NCBI RefSeq assembly: GCF_008253865.1
Contig: NZ_CP042331.1
Span: 4,553,501 to 4,617,500, forward strand
From: Bosea sp. F3-2
GTDB taxonomy: Bacteria > Pseudomonadota > Alphaproteobacteria > Rhizobiales > Beijerinckiaceae
Length of the DNA: 64,000 nt
Direction: 5' to 3'
Shown: positions 37,833 to 46,016 of the stretch, piece after piece
Layout: every line of letters begins with the position of its first letter
Position numbering within the stretch: the first letter of the stretch is position 1
Notes under the pieces: generated by a model
What the model was told of the DNA's origin: nothing
The model's input: the letters and a program-made list of their open reading frames with translations, nothing else
Database searches by the model: none
Translations under genes and position numbers: made by a program

Positions 37833-39227
37833 CTATGCCCGGCGAACCTTCACGCCCGCTAGCAACGCCGCGCCTGTCAGGAAGAAGACGATCAGCACGG
37901 CCAGCCCGGCCCGCTGGCTGGCGAAGATCGTCGTCGCCAGCGCGACCAGCGTTGGGCCCATGAAGGACGTGACTTTGCCCGACAGGGCGAAAAGCCCGAA
38001 GAACTCGCCGATGCGGCCGGGCGGCGCGAGCCGCGCCATCAGGCTGCGGGAGGCGGCCTGCAAGGGGCCGGCGACGAGGCCGATCAGCAGGCCCAAGCCC
38101 AGATAGACCCGCTCGGGCAGCGATGCGTAGAGCCCGCCGCCTGGCGCGGGCGGGGCGGCCGGGATCACGAACAGGATATGGTCGGCGCTCAACGAGAGGA
38201 TGCCGAGGCAGGCAAAGAGCAGACAGGCGATCGAACCGAGCACCACCGGCTTGCCGCCGATGGCATCGTCGAGCTTGCCGCCGAGCCAGGCGCCGAGCGT
38301 GCCGGTGACGGTGAGCAGGATGCCGAAGATGCCGAGCTCGATGGTCTGCCAACCGAAGACGCCGGCCGCATAGATGCCGCCGAAGGCGAAGAGCGCGACC
38401 AGCGCATCCTGGTAGATCATGTTGGCGAGCAGGAAGCGGCCGAGCGAGGGCAGTTTCGGCAGCTCGGCCAGCGTGGCCTTCAGCCGCCCGACGCCACCGC
38501 TGGCCGCCTCAGCGAGGCTTAAGCCCGTCTTGCTCGAATCCGGCGTGAACAGGAACATCGGCGTGACGAAGACGACGAACCAAAGTGCCGTCAGCGGGCC
38601 GGAGAAGCGGTCGCCCTCGCGAGCCGCGGCATCGAGCCCGAGGATCGGCGCGATGCCTGCCAGCGTCTTGCCGGTCTGGGGATCGGCCGCGAGCAGGCCG
38701 AGCGTGATCGCGAGCGACAACAGTCCGCCGAGATAGCCGATCGCCCAGCCCGTGCCGGAGAGCCAGCCGAGCCGCTCCGGCGGCACCAGCCGCGTCATCA
38801 TCGCGTTGTTGAAGGTGGTGGCGAACTCGGCGCCGACCGTCGCGACGACGAAACCGGCAAGCGCGATCGGCACCGCTAGGGCTGAGCCCGGCACTGCGAA
38901 CCAGAGCATGGCCGAACCCATGACGAGCAAGGAGCCGAAGGCTGCGATCCAGGGCTTGCGCGGTCCCGTCCGGTCGGCGATGCCGCCGAGCAGCGGCGAG
39001 AGCAGGGCGATGCAGAAGCCGGCGAAGCCGGTGGCATAGCCCCAGAGCGCCTGGCCTTCGGCTGCATCCTTCGCCAGCGCCGAGGCGAAGAACGGGGCGA
39101 AGACGAAGGTGGTGATCAGCGTGAAGAAGGGCTGTGCCGCCCAGTCGAAGAACAGCCAGGCTGTGACCGCGCGGCGCGGCGGCCAGACTTTCGGCGGGGC
39201 TTCGACAGGCGGCGTGGCGACGGTCAC
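37833..39227 (-). CDS. MFS transporter of the Atg22/UMF1-like type
   Basis: The 464-residue protein has twelve or so membrane helices. It begins WLFFDWAAQPFFTLITTFVFAPFF, a hallmark of the Atg22-like MFS subfamily (FDWANS.. in fungi). MFS loop motif GGIADRTGPRKPW is at about 81-93. The substrate is unknown; fungal Atg22 exports amino acids from the vacuole. The start overlaps the LON-domain gene stop by four bases. Confidence 0.9.
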   Translation of the reverse strand: MTVATPPVEAPPKVWPPRRAVTAWLFFDWAAQPFFTLITTFVFAPFFASALAKDAAEGQALWGYATGFAGFCIALLSPLLGGIADRTGPRKPWIAAFGSLLVMGSAMLWFAVPGSALAVPIALAGFVVATVGAEFATTFNNAMMTRLVPPERLGWLSGTGWAIGYLGGLLSLAITLGLLAADPQTGKTLAGIAPILGLDAAAREGDRFSGPLTALWFVVFVTPMFLFTPDSSKTGLSLAEAASGGVGRLKATLAELPKLPSLGRFLLANMIYQDALVALFAFGGIYAAGVFGWQTIELGIFGILLTVTGTLGAWLGGKLDDAIGGKPVVLGSIACLLFACLGILSLSADHILFVIPAAPPAPGGGLYASLPERVYLGLGLLIGLVAGPLQAASRSLMARLAPPGRIGEFFGLFALSGKVTSFMGPTLVALATTIFASQRAGLAVLIVFFLTGAALLAGVKVRRA

Positions 39228-39895
39228 TGCAGGGTCGTGTCCGGATCACTGCCGCCGCGGGCCAGCTCGATCTCGGTGATCGCGACCAGCACCTCGGCCC
39301 GGTCCTTCAGCGTCCGCGCCTCGAGCAGGGCCTGCTTCTCGCGCGGCCCGAACGGGCACATCATCGAGAGTGCGTTGACCAGGGCCTCGTTCGGCGCCTC
39401 ATTGACGCCCTTCCAGTCGATCTTGAGGTCGTTCGCCTTGGCGAAGTCGCGCAGCGCCTTGAGCAGGCCCTTGCGGTCGACCTCCTCCTCGCCGGTACGG
39501 GCGACGAAATCGGCGGCGAAGGGCTGGTAGTCGACCCGCGCCTGCCGATAGGCCGTGGTGACCGACAATTCGTCGAGCAGCCGGAACCGGCTGATCCCGG
39601 TCAGGGTGATGATGTAGCGCCCGTCGCCGGTCTCGGCGAGCTGGGTGATCCGGCCCAGGCAGCCGACCTTGAGCAACGGAGGGATCTCCGGCTGGCGGCC
39701 AACCTCGGGTTCGGGCTGGATCATCCCGATGACGCGCTCTCCTTTCAGCGCATCGTCGATCATGGCGAGATAGCGCGGCTCGAAGATATTGAGCGGCATC
39801 TGGCCGCGCGGCAGGAGCAGCGCGCCGCTCAAGGGGAAGAGCGGGATCACCTCAGGGCAATCCCCGGCCCCCTCATAGACGGCGTTCATGCCCAT
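39224..39895 (-). CDS. LON peptidase N-terminal (substrate-binding) domain protein
   Basis: The 223-residue stand-alone LON-N protein begins MGMNAVYEG; a start at 39889 is possible. The core VIPLFPLSGALLLPRGQMPLNIFEPRYLAMIDDAL (about 16-50) is diagnostic. There is no ATPase or protease domain, which is normal for this family. It may bind unfolded proteins or act as an adaptor. It is encoded next to a thioredoxin-TPR protein, a common pairing in Rhizobiales that hints at a protein-quality-control role. Confidence 0.92.
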   Translation of the reverse strand: MGMNAVYEGAGDCPEVIPLFPLSGALLLPRGQMPLNIFEPRYLAMIDDALKGERVIGMIQPEPEVGRQPEIPPLLKVGCLGRITQLAETGDGRYIITLTGISRFRLLDELSVTTAYRQARVDYQPFAADFVARTGEEEVDRKGLLKALRDFAKANDLKIDWKGVNEAPNEALVNALSMMCPFGPREKQALLEARTLKDRAEVLVAITEIELARGGSDPDTTLQ

Positions 39896-39918
39896 GCGCG
39901 GTTCCGTCCTCTCGGCGG

Positions 39919-40818
39919 TCAGGAGAACAACAGGGTCGACAGCTTGCGGCGGCCGGCAATGCTTGCATCGTCCATCGGGCCCCAGGCCTCGAAGAACTGG
40001 AGCAGCTGCTTGCGCGCACCGTCGTCGTTCCACTTTCTGTCGGCCCTGATGATGGCGATCAGATGGTCAACCGCCTCGTCGCGTCTGTCGCGGGCGTTGA
40101 GCGCCAACGCCAGGTCGAAACGAGCCTGATGATCCTTGGGGTTAGCTGTGACCTTTGCCTCGAGCTCCGCCGTGTCGCCGAGCGAGGCAGCCTGCGCGGC
40201 GAGCTCGATCGCGGCGCGCAAGGCCGTGATGGCCGGGTCGCCGGCCTTATCCTGCGGCGTCATGGCGAGGATGCCCTTGGCGCCTTCGATATCGCCGGTG
40301 TCGAGGTGCAGCCGCGCCAGCCCCGCGATGGCGCCGAGGTTGTCGGGCTCGGCCTGGAGCACGCGGGCATAGAGCTCGCTTGCACCGGCCGGGTCGCCGG
40401 CCTCGGCGGCGGCTTGCGCGGCCGTAATCAGTTCCTCCGTCGCGCCGGGGCCCATCGGGCCGACCAGACGCTCGATAAAGGCCTTCACCTGGCTTTCCGG
40501 CTGGGCGCCCATGAAGCCGTCGATCGGCTGGCCCTGCTTGAAGGCGATGACGGCGGGAATCGACTGGATGCCGAGCTGGCCGGGGATCTGTGGATGCTCG
40601 TCGATGTTCATCTTGACGAGCTTGACCTTGCCGCCGGCGGCCTTAACCACCTTCTCGATGATGGGGGTGAGCTGCTTGCAGGGGCCGCACCAGGGCGCCC
40701 AGAAATCGATCAGCACCGGCTGCTTCATCGATTCAGCAATGACGTCCTGGCGGAAGCCCTGCGTCGTGGTGTCCTTGATCAGGCCGGGTTGCTCGGCCGC
40801 CTCGCCATTGACCAGCAT
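39919..40818 (-). CDS. Thioredoxin with C-terminal TPR domain (CnoX/YbbN-like)
   Basis: The 299-residue protein has a thioredoxin domain (about 15-120) with an intact redox site WCGPC (C44, C47). A helical tetratricopeptide region (about 128-295) matches YbbN/CnoX. Unlike E. coli CnoX, whose active site is degenerate, this one should be redox-active. It may be a chaperedoxin passing clients to GroEL. It is co-directional with the LON-domain gene 23 bp downstream. Confidence 0.93.
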   Translation of the reverse strand: MLVNGEAAEQPGLIKDTTTQGFRQDVIAESMKQPVLIDFWAPWCGPCKQLTPIIEKVVKAAGGKVKLVKMNIDEHPQIPGQLGIQSIPAVIAFKQGQPIDGFMGAQPESQVKAFIERLVGPMGPGATEELITAAQAAAEAGDPAGASELYARVLQAEPDNLGAIAGLARLHLDTGDIEGAKGILAMTPQDKAGDPAITALRAAIELAAQAASLGDTAELEAKVTANPKDHQARFDLALALNARDRRDEAVDHLIAIIRADRKWNDDGARKQLLQFFEAWGPMDDASIAGRRKLSTLLFS

Positions 40819-40899
40819 GGGTCGCCCTTCGTGATGCTTCGTAGAGGCGCTGGCGTGCCGATGCGGCCGCCTGCGCAGTCGCCCCATAGATGGGGGGCT

Positions 40900-41424
40900 T
40901 TAGCCGTTCTGTCCATCGGGCGGGACGGGCAAATCGACGATCAGCGGCTCATGGCCGGTCTGCCGGAGGAAGGCGAGGAAATCGTCGCGGCCGACCCTGA
41001 GCGTCGCCGTATTGATCAGCGGGTGGAAGTTGACGTCCTCGCCCGTCACCAGATTGGCGTCGAGCACCATGGTGACGTCGCCGGCGCGGTCGTTGATCAC
41101 GGCGAAGGCGGTGACCGAGCCCGGCGTGACGCCGAGCTTCTCCAGCAGCAACTCGGCCGAGCCGAAGGAGAGCCGGCCGCTGGCGCCGATCCGTTCATGC
41201 AGGCGCTTCAGGTCGATCCGGGCATCCGCCTCGGCCGAGACGAGGAACAGCCGCCCCTTCTTGTCCTTCAGGAAGAGGTTCTTGGTGTGCAACCCCTGCA
41301 GCGGCTCGCGATGAACAGTCGATTCGGCGACGGTGAAGACCGCGGGATGGTCGATCCGATGGAAGGCAATGCCGCGCTCGGAGAGATGTTCGCAGAGCTG
41401 CTCGGGCGTGACGGGCATGTTCAT
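40900..41424 (-). CDS. YbaK/ProX-type aminoacyl-tRNA deacylase
   Basis: The 174-residue protein starts at the ATG of MNMPVTPEQL. It is a prolyl-tRNA-synthetase-associated (PrdX) domain. HRIDHPAVFTVAES and GLHTKNLFLKDKKGRLFLVSA are conserved, the latter holding the invariant lysine (about K49), and FHPLINTATLRVGRDDFLAFL closes the fold. It should hydrolyse misacylated Ala-tRNA(Pro) in trans. A longer upstream frame lacks support. Confidence 0.9.
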   Translation of the reverse strand: MNMPVTPEQLCEHLSERGIAFHRIDHPAVFTVAESTVHREPLQGLHTKNLFLKDKKGRLFLVSAEADARIDLKRLHERIGASGRLSFGSAELLLEKLGVTPGSVTAFAVINDRAGDVTMVLDANLVTGEDVNFHPLINTATLRVGRDDFLAFLRQTGHEPLIVDLPVPPDGQNG

Positions 41425-41666
41425 CGTGGAGAGGCCGGTGATCGCTAGCGTCGGAATCGGTCTGGCATGGCGCGTTTCCGCCACTTCCGTCGGAGAAAGC
41501 GTGCCATCCGCGATGCCTAACCTCACGTCGTGCAGACGGCAAGGTGTCGTGGCGGAGGACGGGTTATCAACGGCCGGCAAAAAAGTTTCGACAAGGCGCT
41601 TGCACTCCGCCGCGCTTTGGGGCAATAACCCGGCCGCGCCGCCACCACGGCGCGACTGTCTCGGAT

Positions 41667-41741
41667 GCGGGTGTAGCTCAGGGGTAGAGCACAACCTTGC
41701 CAAGGTTGGGGTCGAGGGTTCGAATCCCTTCGCCCGCTCCA
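41667..41741 (+). tRNA. tRNA-Gly(GCC)
   Basis: The acceptor stem is GCGGGTG paired with CGCCCGC. The anticodon loop TTGCCAA carries GCC, closed by CAACC/GGTTG. The T-loop is GGTTCGAATCCC. The CCA end is encoded (41739-41741). The gene is complete and is the integration site of the island that follows. Confidence 0.97.
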
Positions 41742-41753
41742 GACAATCTCAAG
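41696..41753 (+). repeat. attL-type direct repeat (3' half of tRNA-Gly)
   Basis: Bases 41696-41741 are identical to 57736-57781 over 46 bp. After one mismatch, ACAATCTCAAG is again identical. The similarity continues through the downstream terminator. This is the usual footprint of tyrosine-recombinase integration at a tRNA 3' end. Confidence 0.92.
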
Positions 41754-41770
41754 ACTTGAGAGGCACGCAA

Positions 41771-41794
41771 GCGTCGGATTTTCCGGCGCTTTTT
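41771..41794 (+). terminator. Intrinsic terminator of tRNA-Gly
   Basis: A GCGTCGG/CCGGCGC stem with an ATTTT loop is followed by five T. A near-copy at 57811-57833 belongs to the duplicated attachment site. Confidence 0.85.
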
Positions 41795-42241
41795 GCTTTT
41801 TGGGCTCGGATGATTCGGTGCGGTTTCCGAAGCGCTCGGAAAACCCGTGGTTACCTGCGGGTTACAAGTACGATGCGTGGCCGAATAGGCCTTCTCAGGC
41901 TCACTCCCGCTGATCTCTACTGTTTGAAGCAATTCTCCCGATGCCACCGCAGGAAATGACCGGAGCGCCGAAGAAGCTCCGCGGTTACATGCTTTTCACG
42001 AGCGTTCACCAGCTTCAAGCCAGTTAAGCCGTCCCCAAGACGATAGGCCGAGCGAGCCGGCCCCGAATTCGAGATCGAATCGCAGAAGGACTATGCGCTC
42101 GCGCTCGACCGGGGCTGAGGGCCTGGAGGCTGGAGGACGCTCAGAAGAGCAAGAGGCCGAAGCGCGCGCGCTCAAGCGTGCGGTCACAATCGAGGATAGT
42201 CGGCAGAGCTAGGCTTCCGCCACGACACTCTGACGCCGGCT
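41795..42241. other. Left island end without a supported gene
   Basis: The stretch where an integrase would be expected contains only short, stop-interrupted frames. A plus-strand piece around 42070-42180 (EIESQKDYALAL, then in another frame ARALKRAVTIED) has a faint likeness to antitoxin-type sequences. That is not enough to call a gene. The absence of an integrase here is itself notable. Confidence 0.35.
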
Positions 42242-42958
42242 TCAAAAAAGATCGCCTTGTGTCGGTTGCTGCGGCTTCTCTGCCTCCGGTTCGACCGGGG
42301 CAGCCAGCGTTGGATCATCGTCGGGTGCCCGGCTGCTGTTGACCCGCGTCGAGACGATCCATTCCCGCAATTCAGGCGGCGGCCGGTCCAGCAATTCCTT
42401 GCCGCCGGTTCCGTTGAGCCAGGCATCAAAATCCTTCGGATGCAGCATCGCTGGCATGCGGTCATGGATCGCTGACATCCATCGGTCAGCGTCGCGCGTG
42501 ATGATGGTGCAGGAGGTGATCTCCTCGCCGGTCGGCGGGTCCGTCCAGCGATCCCACAGCCCGGCGAAGGCCAACAGGCCGCCGTCGGCGGCGCTTATCC
42601 GGTGGGGGATTTTCTCGCCCTTCGGCCCTGTCCACTCATAGAACGCGCTGGCGGGGATGATGCACCGGCGCTTGATGAAGGAAGACTTGAACATCGCGCT
42701 ATCGCTGACGCGATCGGAGCGCGCATTGAAGGTCGATCCGACCTCATTTGCCTTCTTCTTCCACCACCCCGGAATGAGGCCCCATCGCGCCTTGCGGAGC
42801 TCGCGCCCGGCCTCCGTCTTCACGATAATATCGACCTCGGTGGTCGGCGCGATGTTGTAGCGAGCCTGCAGGTTCGGTCGGCTGGCTGGCACCGTGAGAG
42901 GCTGGCTGAAAGCGACGATCTCTTCCCATGTGTACGCTTGGCTGAACCGACCGCACAT
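42242..42958 (-). CDS. yedK: SOS response-associated peptidase (SRAP, YedK/HMCES-like)
   Basis: The 238-residue protein has the SRAP signature with catalytic C2 (MCGRF), N35, E108 and H165 (SAIHDRMP). The family covalently captures abasic sites in single-stranded DNA through the N-terminal cysteine and so protects forks. The first methionine must be removed to expose C2, which the MCG start allows. The C-terminal 20 residues are an E/P/Q-rich tail ending GDLF. It is the leftmost gene of the island and is co-directional with the two small genes before it. Confidence 0.93.
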   Translation of the reverse strand: MCGRFSQAYTWEEIVAFSQPLTVPASRPNLQARYNIAPTTEVDIIVKTEAGRELRKARWGLIPGWWKKKANEVGSTFNARSDRVSDSAMFKSSFIKRRCIIPASAFYEWTGPKGEKIPHRISAADGGLLAFAGLWDRWTDPPTGEEITSCTIITRDADRWMSAIHDRMPAMLHPKDFDAWLNGTGGKELLDRPPPELREWIVSTRVNSSRAPDDDPTLAAPVEPEAEKPQQPTQGDLF

Positions 42959-42969
42959 CGCTGCTGCCT

Positions 42970-43188
42970 CTATTGGATCGGGGAAATCTGAGCCTGCGCT
43001 TCGTTCGCTTTTGCGAGCATGGCTTCAAGTTTGGCTAGCATTGCCGGTGCGAAGATTAGGTTCATGATTTGGCCGCCGGCAATCTCGAGACTGATCATGG
43101 TTTCGCCCTGCAAGTTCGTGGTGATCGCGACCCGGCGCACGTCCACGACGTCGAGATCGACTTCCGGCAGTACGGTCGGCTCGGCCAT
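42970..43188 (-). CDS. Small protein of unknown function
   Basis: The 72-residue product starts at an ATG sharing its first base with the TGA of the upstream gene (TGATG). A beta-strand part (ITTNLQGETMISLEIAGGQIMNLIF) precedes an amphipathic A/K/E-rich helix. No family was recognised. The fold resembles small regulatory or subunit proteins. It is coupled to its upstream neighbour and lies 11 bp before yedK. Confidence 0.65.
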   Translation of the reverse strand: MAEPTVLPEVDLDVVDVRRVAITTNLQGETMISLEIAGGQIMNLIFAPAMLAKLEAMLAKANEAQAQISPIQ

Positions 43189-43439
43189 CAATCCCGCTCC
43201 TCGATCGGGCGCCAGAGCTGTTCGGGCTTGCGCTTGCCGGTTTCGCTCTCTTCGGCAATTCGATCGGTCTGAATCTGAGCCTCGATCCGGGCCGTTTCGA
43301 GGAAGTAAGCCAGCGTCCCGAAACCTCGTGCGTCCGCTTCGGCTATTAGCGCGACGATGCGTTCGACCAGATCGTCAGCCCGGTGCAAAGGGACGCACGG
43401 AACGCCTGAGCTTGAGCCAAGTCGCACGACATCTGCCAT
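43188..43439 (-). CDS. Small protein of unknown function
   Basis: The start is placed at ATG 43439, which has AGGA seven bases upstream; an ATG at 43535 would add 32 less conserved residues. The 83-residue product has a helix ADDLVERIVALIAEADARGFGTLAYFLETARIEAQIQ and a charged C-terminus. It may act with the following 72-residue protein, as the two overlap. No function can be assigned. Confidence 0.6.
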   Translation of the reverse strand: MADVVRLGSSSGVPCVPLHRADDLVERIVALIAEADARGFGTLAYFLETARIEAQIQTDRIAEESETGKRKPEQLWRPIEERD

Positions 43440-43570
43440 GACATCCTCCACCCCAAGGGCAAGGTATTCGGCAGCGGGGCAATTACACAAGACGAGCGCC
43501 GGACGCGGCGGTTTGCCTGCCAAGACCGGATCCATGCCATACTCACTTCGCAGCGATCCGGAGTGGCAAA

Positions 43571-44326
43571 ATGGGCGGACATCCCGAAGGCACTGCGCGT
43601 GTGACGCTTGCACTTCGCGTCCATGATCGACCTGTGCATATCGACGTGCGCCTTCCGGACCGGACGGCGCGGCTCGATGAGCTGCTCCCCGCATTGCGCG
43701 AGATGGACGACCGCGTGATCGACGCGACGATCGCTCACGTCGAGGCGGGAGGGGAGCGCGTATCCTGCGCCAAGGGCTGCTCGGCCTGCTGCCGGGCCCA
43801 GCCGGTGCCGGTGACGCCGCCAGAAGCCTATGCGCTGGCGCGCCTCGTCGAACGGCTGCCCGAACCAAGCGGGGCAAGAGTGCGAGCGGCGTTTACCGCC
43901 AACGTCACGCGGCTGCGCGAGGCAGGGCTTTATGAGGCCTACATGCAGCGCGATCCGGCCATGACGCGCGACGAGGCGCGCATCATCGCGCGACGCTACA
44001 TGGCGCTCAGGCTCACCTGTCCATTCCTCGCCGACGATGCGTGCAGCATCTATGCCGAGCGGCCATTCACATGCCGGCAGTATCTCGTGACCTCGCCACC
44101 GAAGCTCTGCGAAGCGCCTCTCGACAACGCGGTGAAGCCCGTCCCGATGCCGGCGACTTTCGCCACCGCAATGCTCGAAGCCGGCGAGGCCCTGACCGGA
44201 CGTGCGCAACACACCGTGCCGCTGACACTCGCGCTCGACTACGCGGAGGCCAGTCGAATGGACATCGAGAAATCCGGCTCGGCGAAGCTGGCCTTCGAGC
44301 AGATCGTGCGCAGAGCACTGAAGTAA
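43571..44326 (+). CDS. YkgJ-family cysteine-cluster protein
   Basis: The 251-residue protein has the CxxGCxxCC motif (CAKGCSACC near residues 67-75) and later CPFLADDACSIYAERPFTCRQY (about 139-160). Together these form the eight-cysteine YkgJ/CxxCxxCC cluster that probably binds zinc or an Fe-S centre. The N-terminal part (about 10-50) is a small beta domain. The molecular role is unknown. It is divergent from the small genes before yedK. Confidence 0.87.
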   Translation: MGGHPEGTARVTLALRVHDRPVHIDVRLPDRTARLDELLPALREMDDRVIDATIAHVEAGGERVSCAKGCSACCRAQPVPVTPPEAYALARLVERLPEPSGARVRAAFTANVTRLREAGLYEAYMQRDPAMTRDEARIIARRYMALRLTCPFLADDACSIYAERPFTCRQYLVTSPPKLCEAPLDNAVKPVPMPATFATAMLEAGEALTGRAQHTVPLTLALDYAEASRMDIEKSGSAKLAFEQIVRRALK

Positions 44327-44424
44327 AAGCGAGCACGAATGACGTCAGCTTTCAACGCAACTCTGTCGCGGCCGGGACCAACGTAGAATACGAAGGCCCA
44401 GCCACTGCGCTTCGGCGCCGCCGA

Positions 44425-44901
44425 TCAACCAAGCTTGAACAACTCTGGCGCCTTGAGGCCCCAGTTCTTGGCGGCGCTGCGCTTCTTGTAGAGCTCGTCC
44501 ATCGCCTTCTGCATCTCGGCTGGCTTGGCGCGGGCGCGCTCCGGTGCGCCATAGCTAACCATTGTGAGGTCAGTCTCGTACAAGCTGATGATCCAGCTGT
44601 CGAACGTCGTCAGCTCATGGGCCAACCTAAGCACGTCAGGATCAGGGCTCTGAAAGCGGCGGTTGCGAGCGCCGTTACGAGCAATATCGGCCAGTCGCGC
44701 TAGGCTCGCGTCCAGGTGCCTGACCTCGCGCCGCGCTTCCTCGATCTTGTCCTGGAAGAGCGCGAACAGCCGCGATTTCCACTGAGTTGCTTCGTCGGTC
44801 GAGATGAGCTTTCGCTCGACATATTGGGCGATGGTGCGGAAGGCGCCATCACGCTCGAAGTCGGCTTGTATGCGCTCTGAGGTAAGGCTTGGGTCAGCCA
44901 T
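44425..44901 (-). CDS. Helical protein of unknown function
   Basis: The 158-residue protein is almost wholly helical and charged. An N-terminal helix pair (RTIAQYVERKLISTDEATQWKSRLFALFQDKIEEARREVRHLD) is probably a coiled coil. AAGGACC lies 10 nt before the ATG. No family was recognised. It has no membrane segment. Confidence 0.6.
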   Translation of the reverse strand: MADPSLTSERIQADFERDGAFRTIAQYVERKLISTDEATQWKSRLFALFQDKIEEARREVRHLDASLARLADIARNGARNRRFQSPDPDVLRLAHELTTFDSWIISLYETDLTMVSYGAPERARAKPAEMQKAMDELYKKRSAAKNWGLKAPELFKLG

Positions 44902-45208
44902 ATCGCAGGTCCTTTTTCAAGCGCTCCCTGGTAGTGTTGGCGATCGATAGTCGCAGCACAAGCAAATGTTGCGCGAAAGCGCGCCGAGGACCGACCGCCC
45001 TCGCTCTTGCGAGCCAAGATATCGATGCCGTTACAAAAGAGCGCGTCGAATCCTGCCTGTTCGACACCGGAAAGCGGCTTCAGCCAAGTCGCCTGCCGCA
45101 GGGGCTCCAGATATGCTGCGTTACGGAATACGCTGCGTCTCGACAAGCGCGCACGTCGGTGCCGACGATCAGTATCGCAATTTCCCGCATTAACAGCGGA
45201 CGAATGCC
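44902..45208. other. Intergenic region, no gene seen
   Basis: These 307 bases between divergent genes contain short overlapping frames without ribosome sites or recognisable products. The composition shifts to AT-richer sequence at its right end. Confidence 0.3.
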
Positions 45209-45793
45209 ATGAAAACCATCGGATGGCGTTTGGTTATGGTTGTCGCGTTACTCGCGGCGTCTTCGATCTCTGAAGTTCAGGCCCGTGATGAGACAATAGA
45301 ACGCATACGTCTCGGCTCAGGTTTCGAAATAGTCATCGGCCAGAAGCAAATTGAACCGGGAGGACGGCTGCTGGAGGCCATTGCGATCTGGGTCGGTGCG
45401 AAACTGGAGCAGCCGGTGCCCGCTTCCTTGCCGAGGCTTGTGTTTGAGCCGGCTGGCCAAATTGCTGCGTCTCGGTTGAAACAGTACGCGTCCGAAATAA
45501 TACAACAACAAGGCCGACCAAGTATCATCTCAATATACGATTCTCGTGAGAAAATTATCTATCTTACAGACGCATGGACCGGAGCAACAGCGGCAGATTT
45601 GTCAGTTCTTGTTCATGAACTGGTTCATCATTTTCAGGAGATGCATCAGACAAAATTTGAATGTGACGCAGCACACGAGGCAAAGGCTTTTGAGTTACAA
45701 GAGAAGTGGTTGAGATTATTCGGGCTTTCACTTGAAGGGGAATTCCAGATTGATCCGTTCACACTCCTGGTAAGAACATCCTGCGGAATGTGA
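45209..45793 (+). CDS. Secreted HEXXH protein (DUF6647-like)
   Basis: The 194-residue protein has a Sec signal peptide (about 1-25, cut after VQA). The centre holds a zinc-peptidase-type HELVHHF motif at about residues 137-143, and a downstream AHEAKAFELQEKWL segment (about 155-168) supplies a candidate third ligand glutamate. The family is described as unknown, but the arrangement is that of a small extracellular metallopeptidase. The gene is conspicuously AT-rich compared with its surroundings, a sign of separate origin. Confidence 0.7.
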   Translation: MKTIGWRLVMVVALLAASSISEVQARDETIERIRLGSGFEIVIGQKQIEPGGRLLEAIAIWVGAKLEQPVPASLPRLVFEPAGQIAASRLKQYASEIIQQQGRPSIISIYDSREKIIYLTDAWTGATAADLSVLVHELVHHFQEMHQTKFECDAAHEAKAFELQEKWLRLFGLSLEGEFQIDPFTLLVRTSCGM

Positions 45794-46016
45794 GAACGTA
45801 GACCAAACGCGGTGGGGTCGCGCAGTCAGCACCCCGCGTTCAATTTATCCGGTCACTGAATGAATGGCCCGACAGGGCCTCTTATGAAAAGCAGGGAACC
45901 CTTGGCGGCGTTCCAAATCTGCCTGCGGGCGCCGTGCTCGCGTTGGCAGAAGTGGCCGCGGAGCCGCGGTAGAACCCAAGGAAAGTCCTGCAGCTTGGTG
46001 AATTCGTTCGACGGAT

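Noticed and set aside
41678..41947. Minus-strand open frame covering the tRNA-Gly, encoding EGIRTLDPNLGK-type peptide
   Set aside because: The peptide is the antisense translation of the tRNA itself, a well-known annotation artefact, and the same frame recurs at attR.
42070..42185. Possible HigA-like antitoxin remnant (EIESQKDYALAL; ALKRAVTIED)
   Set aside because: The resemblance is faint, needs a frameshift, and no partner toxin is present.
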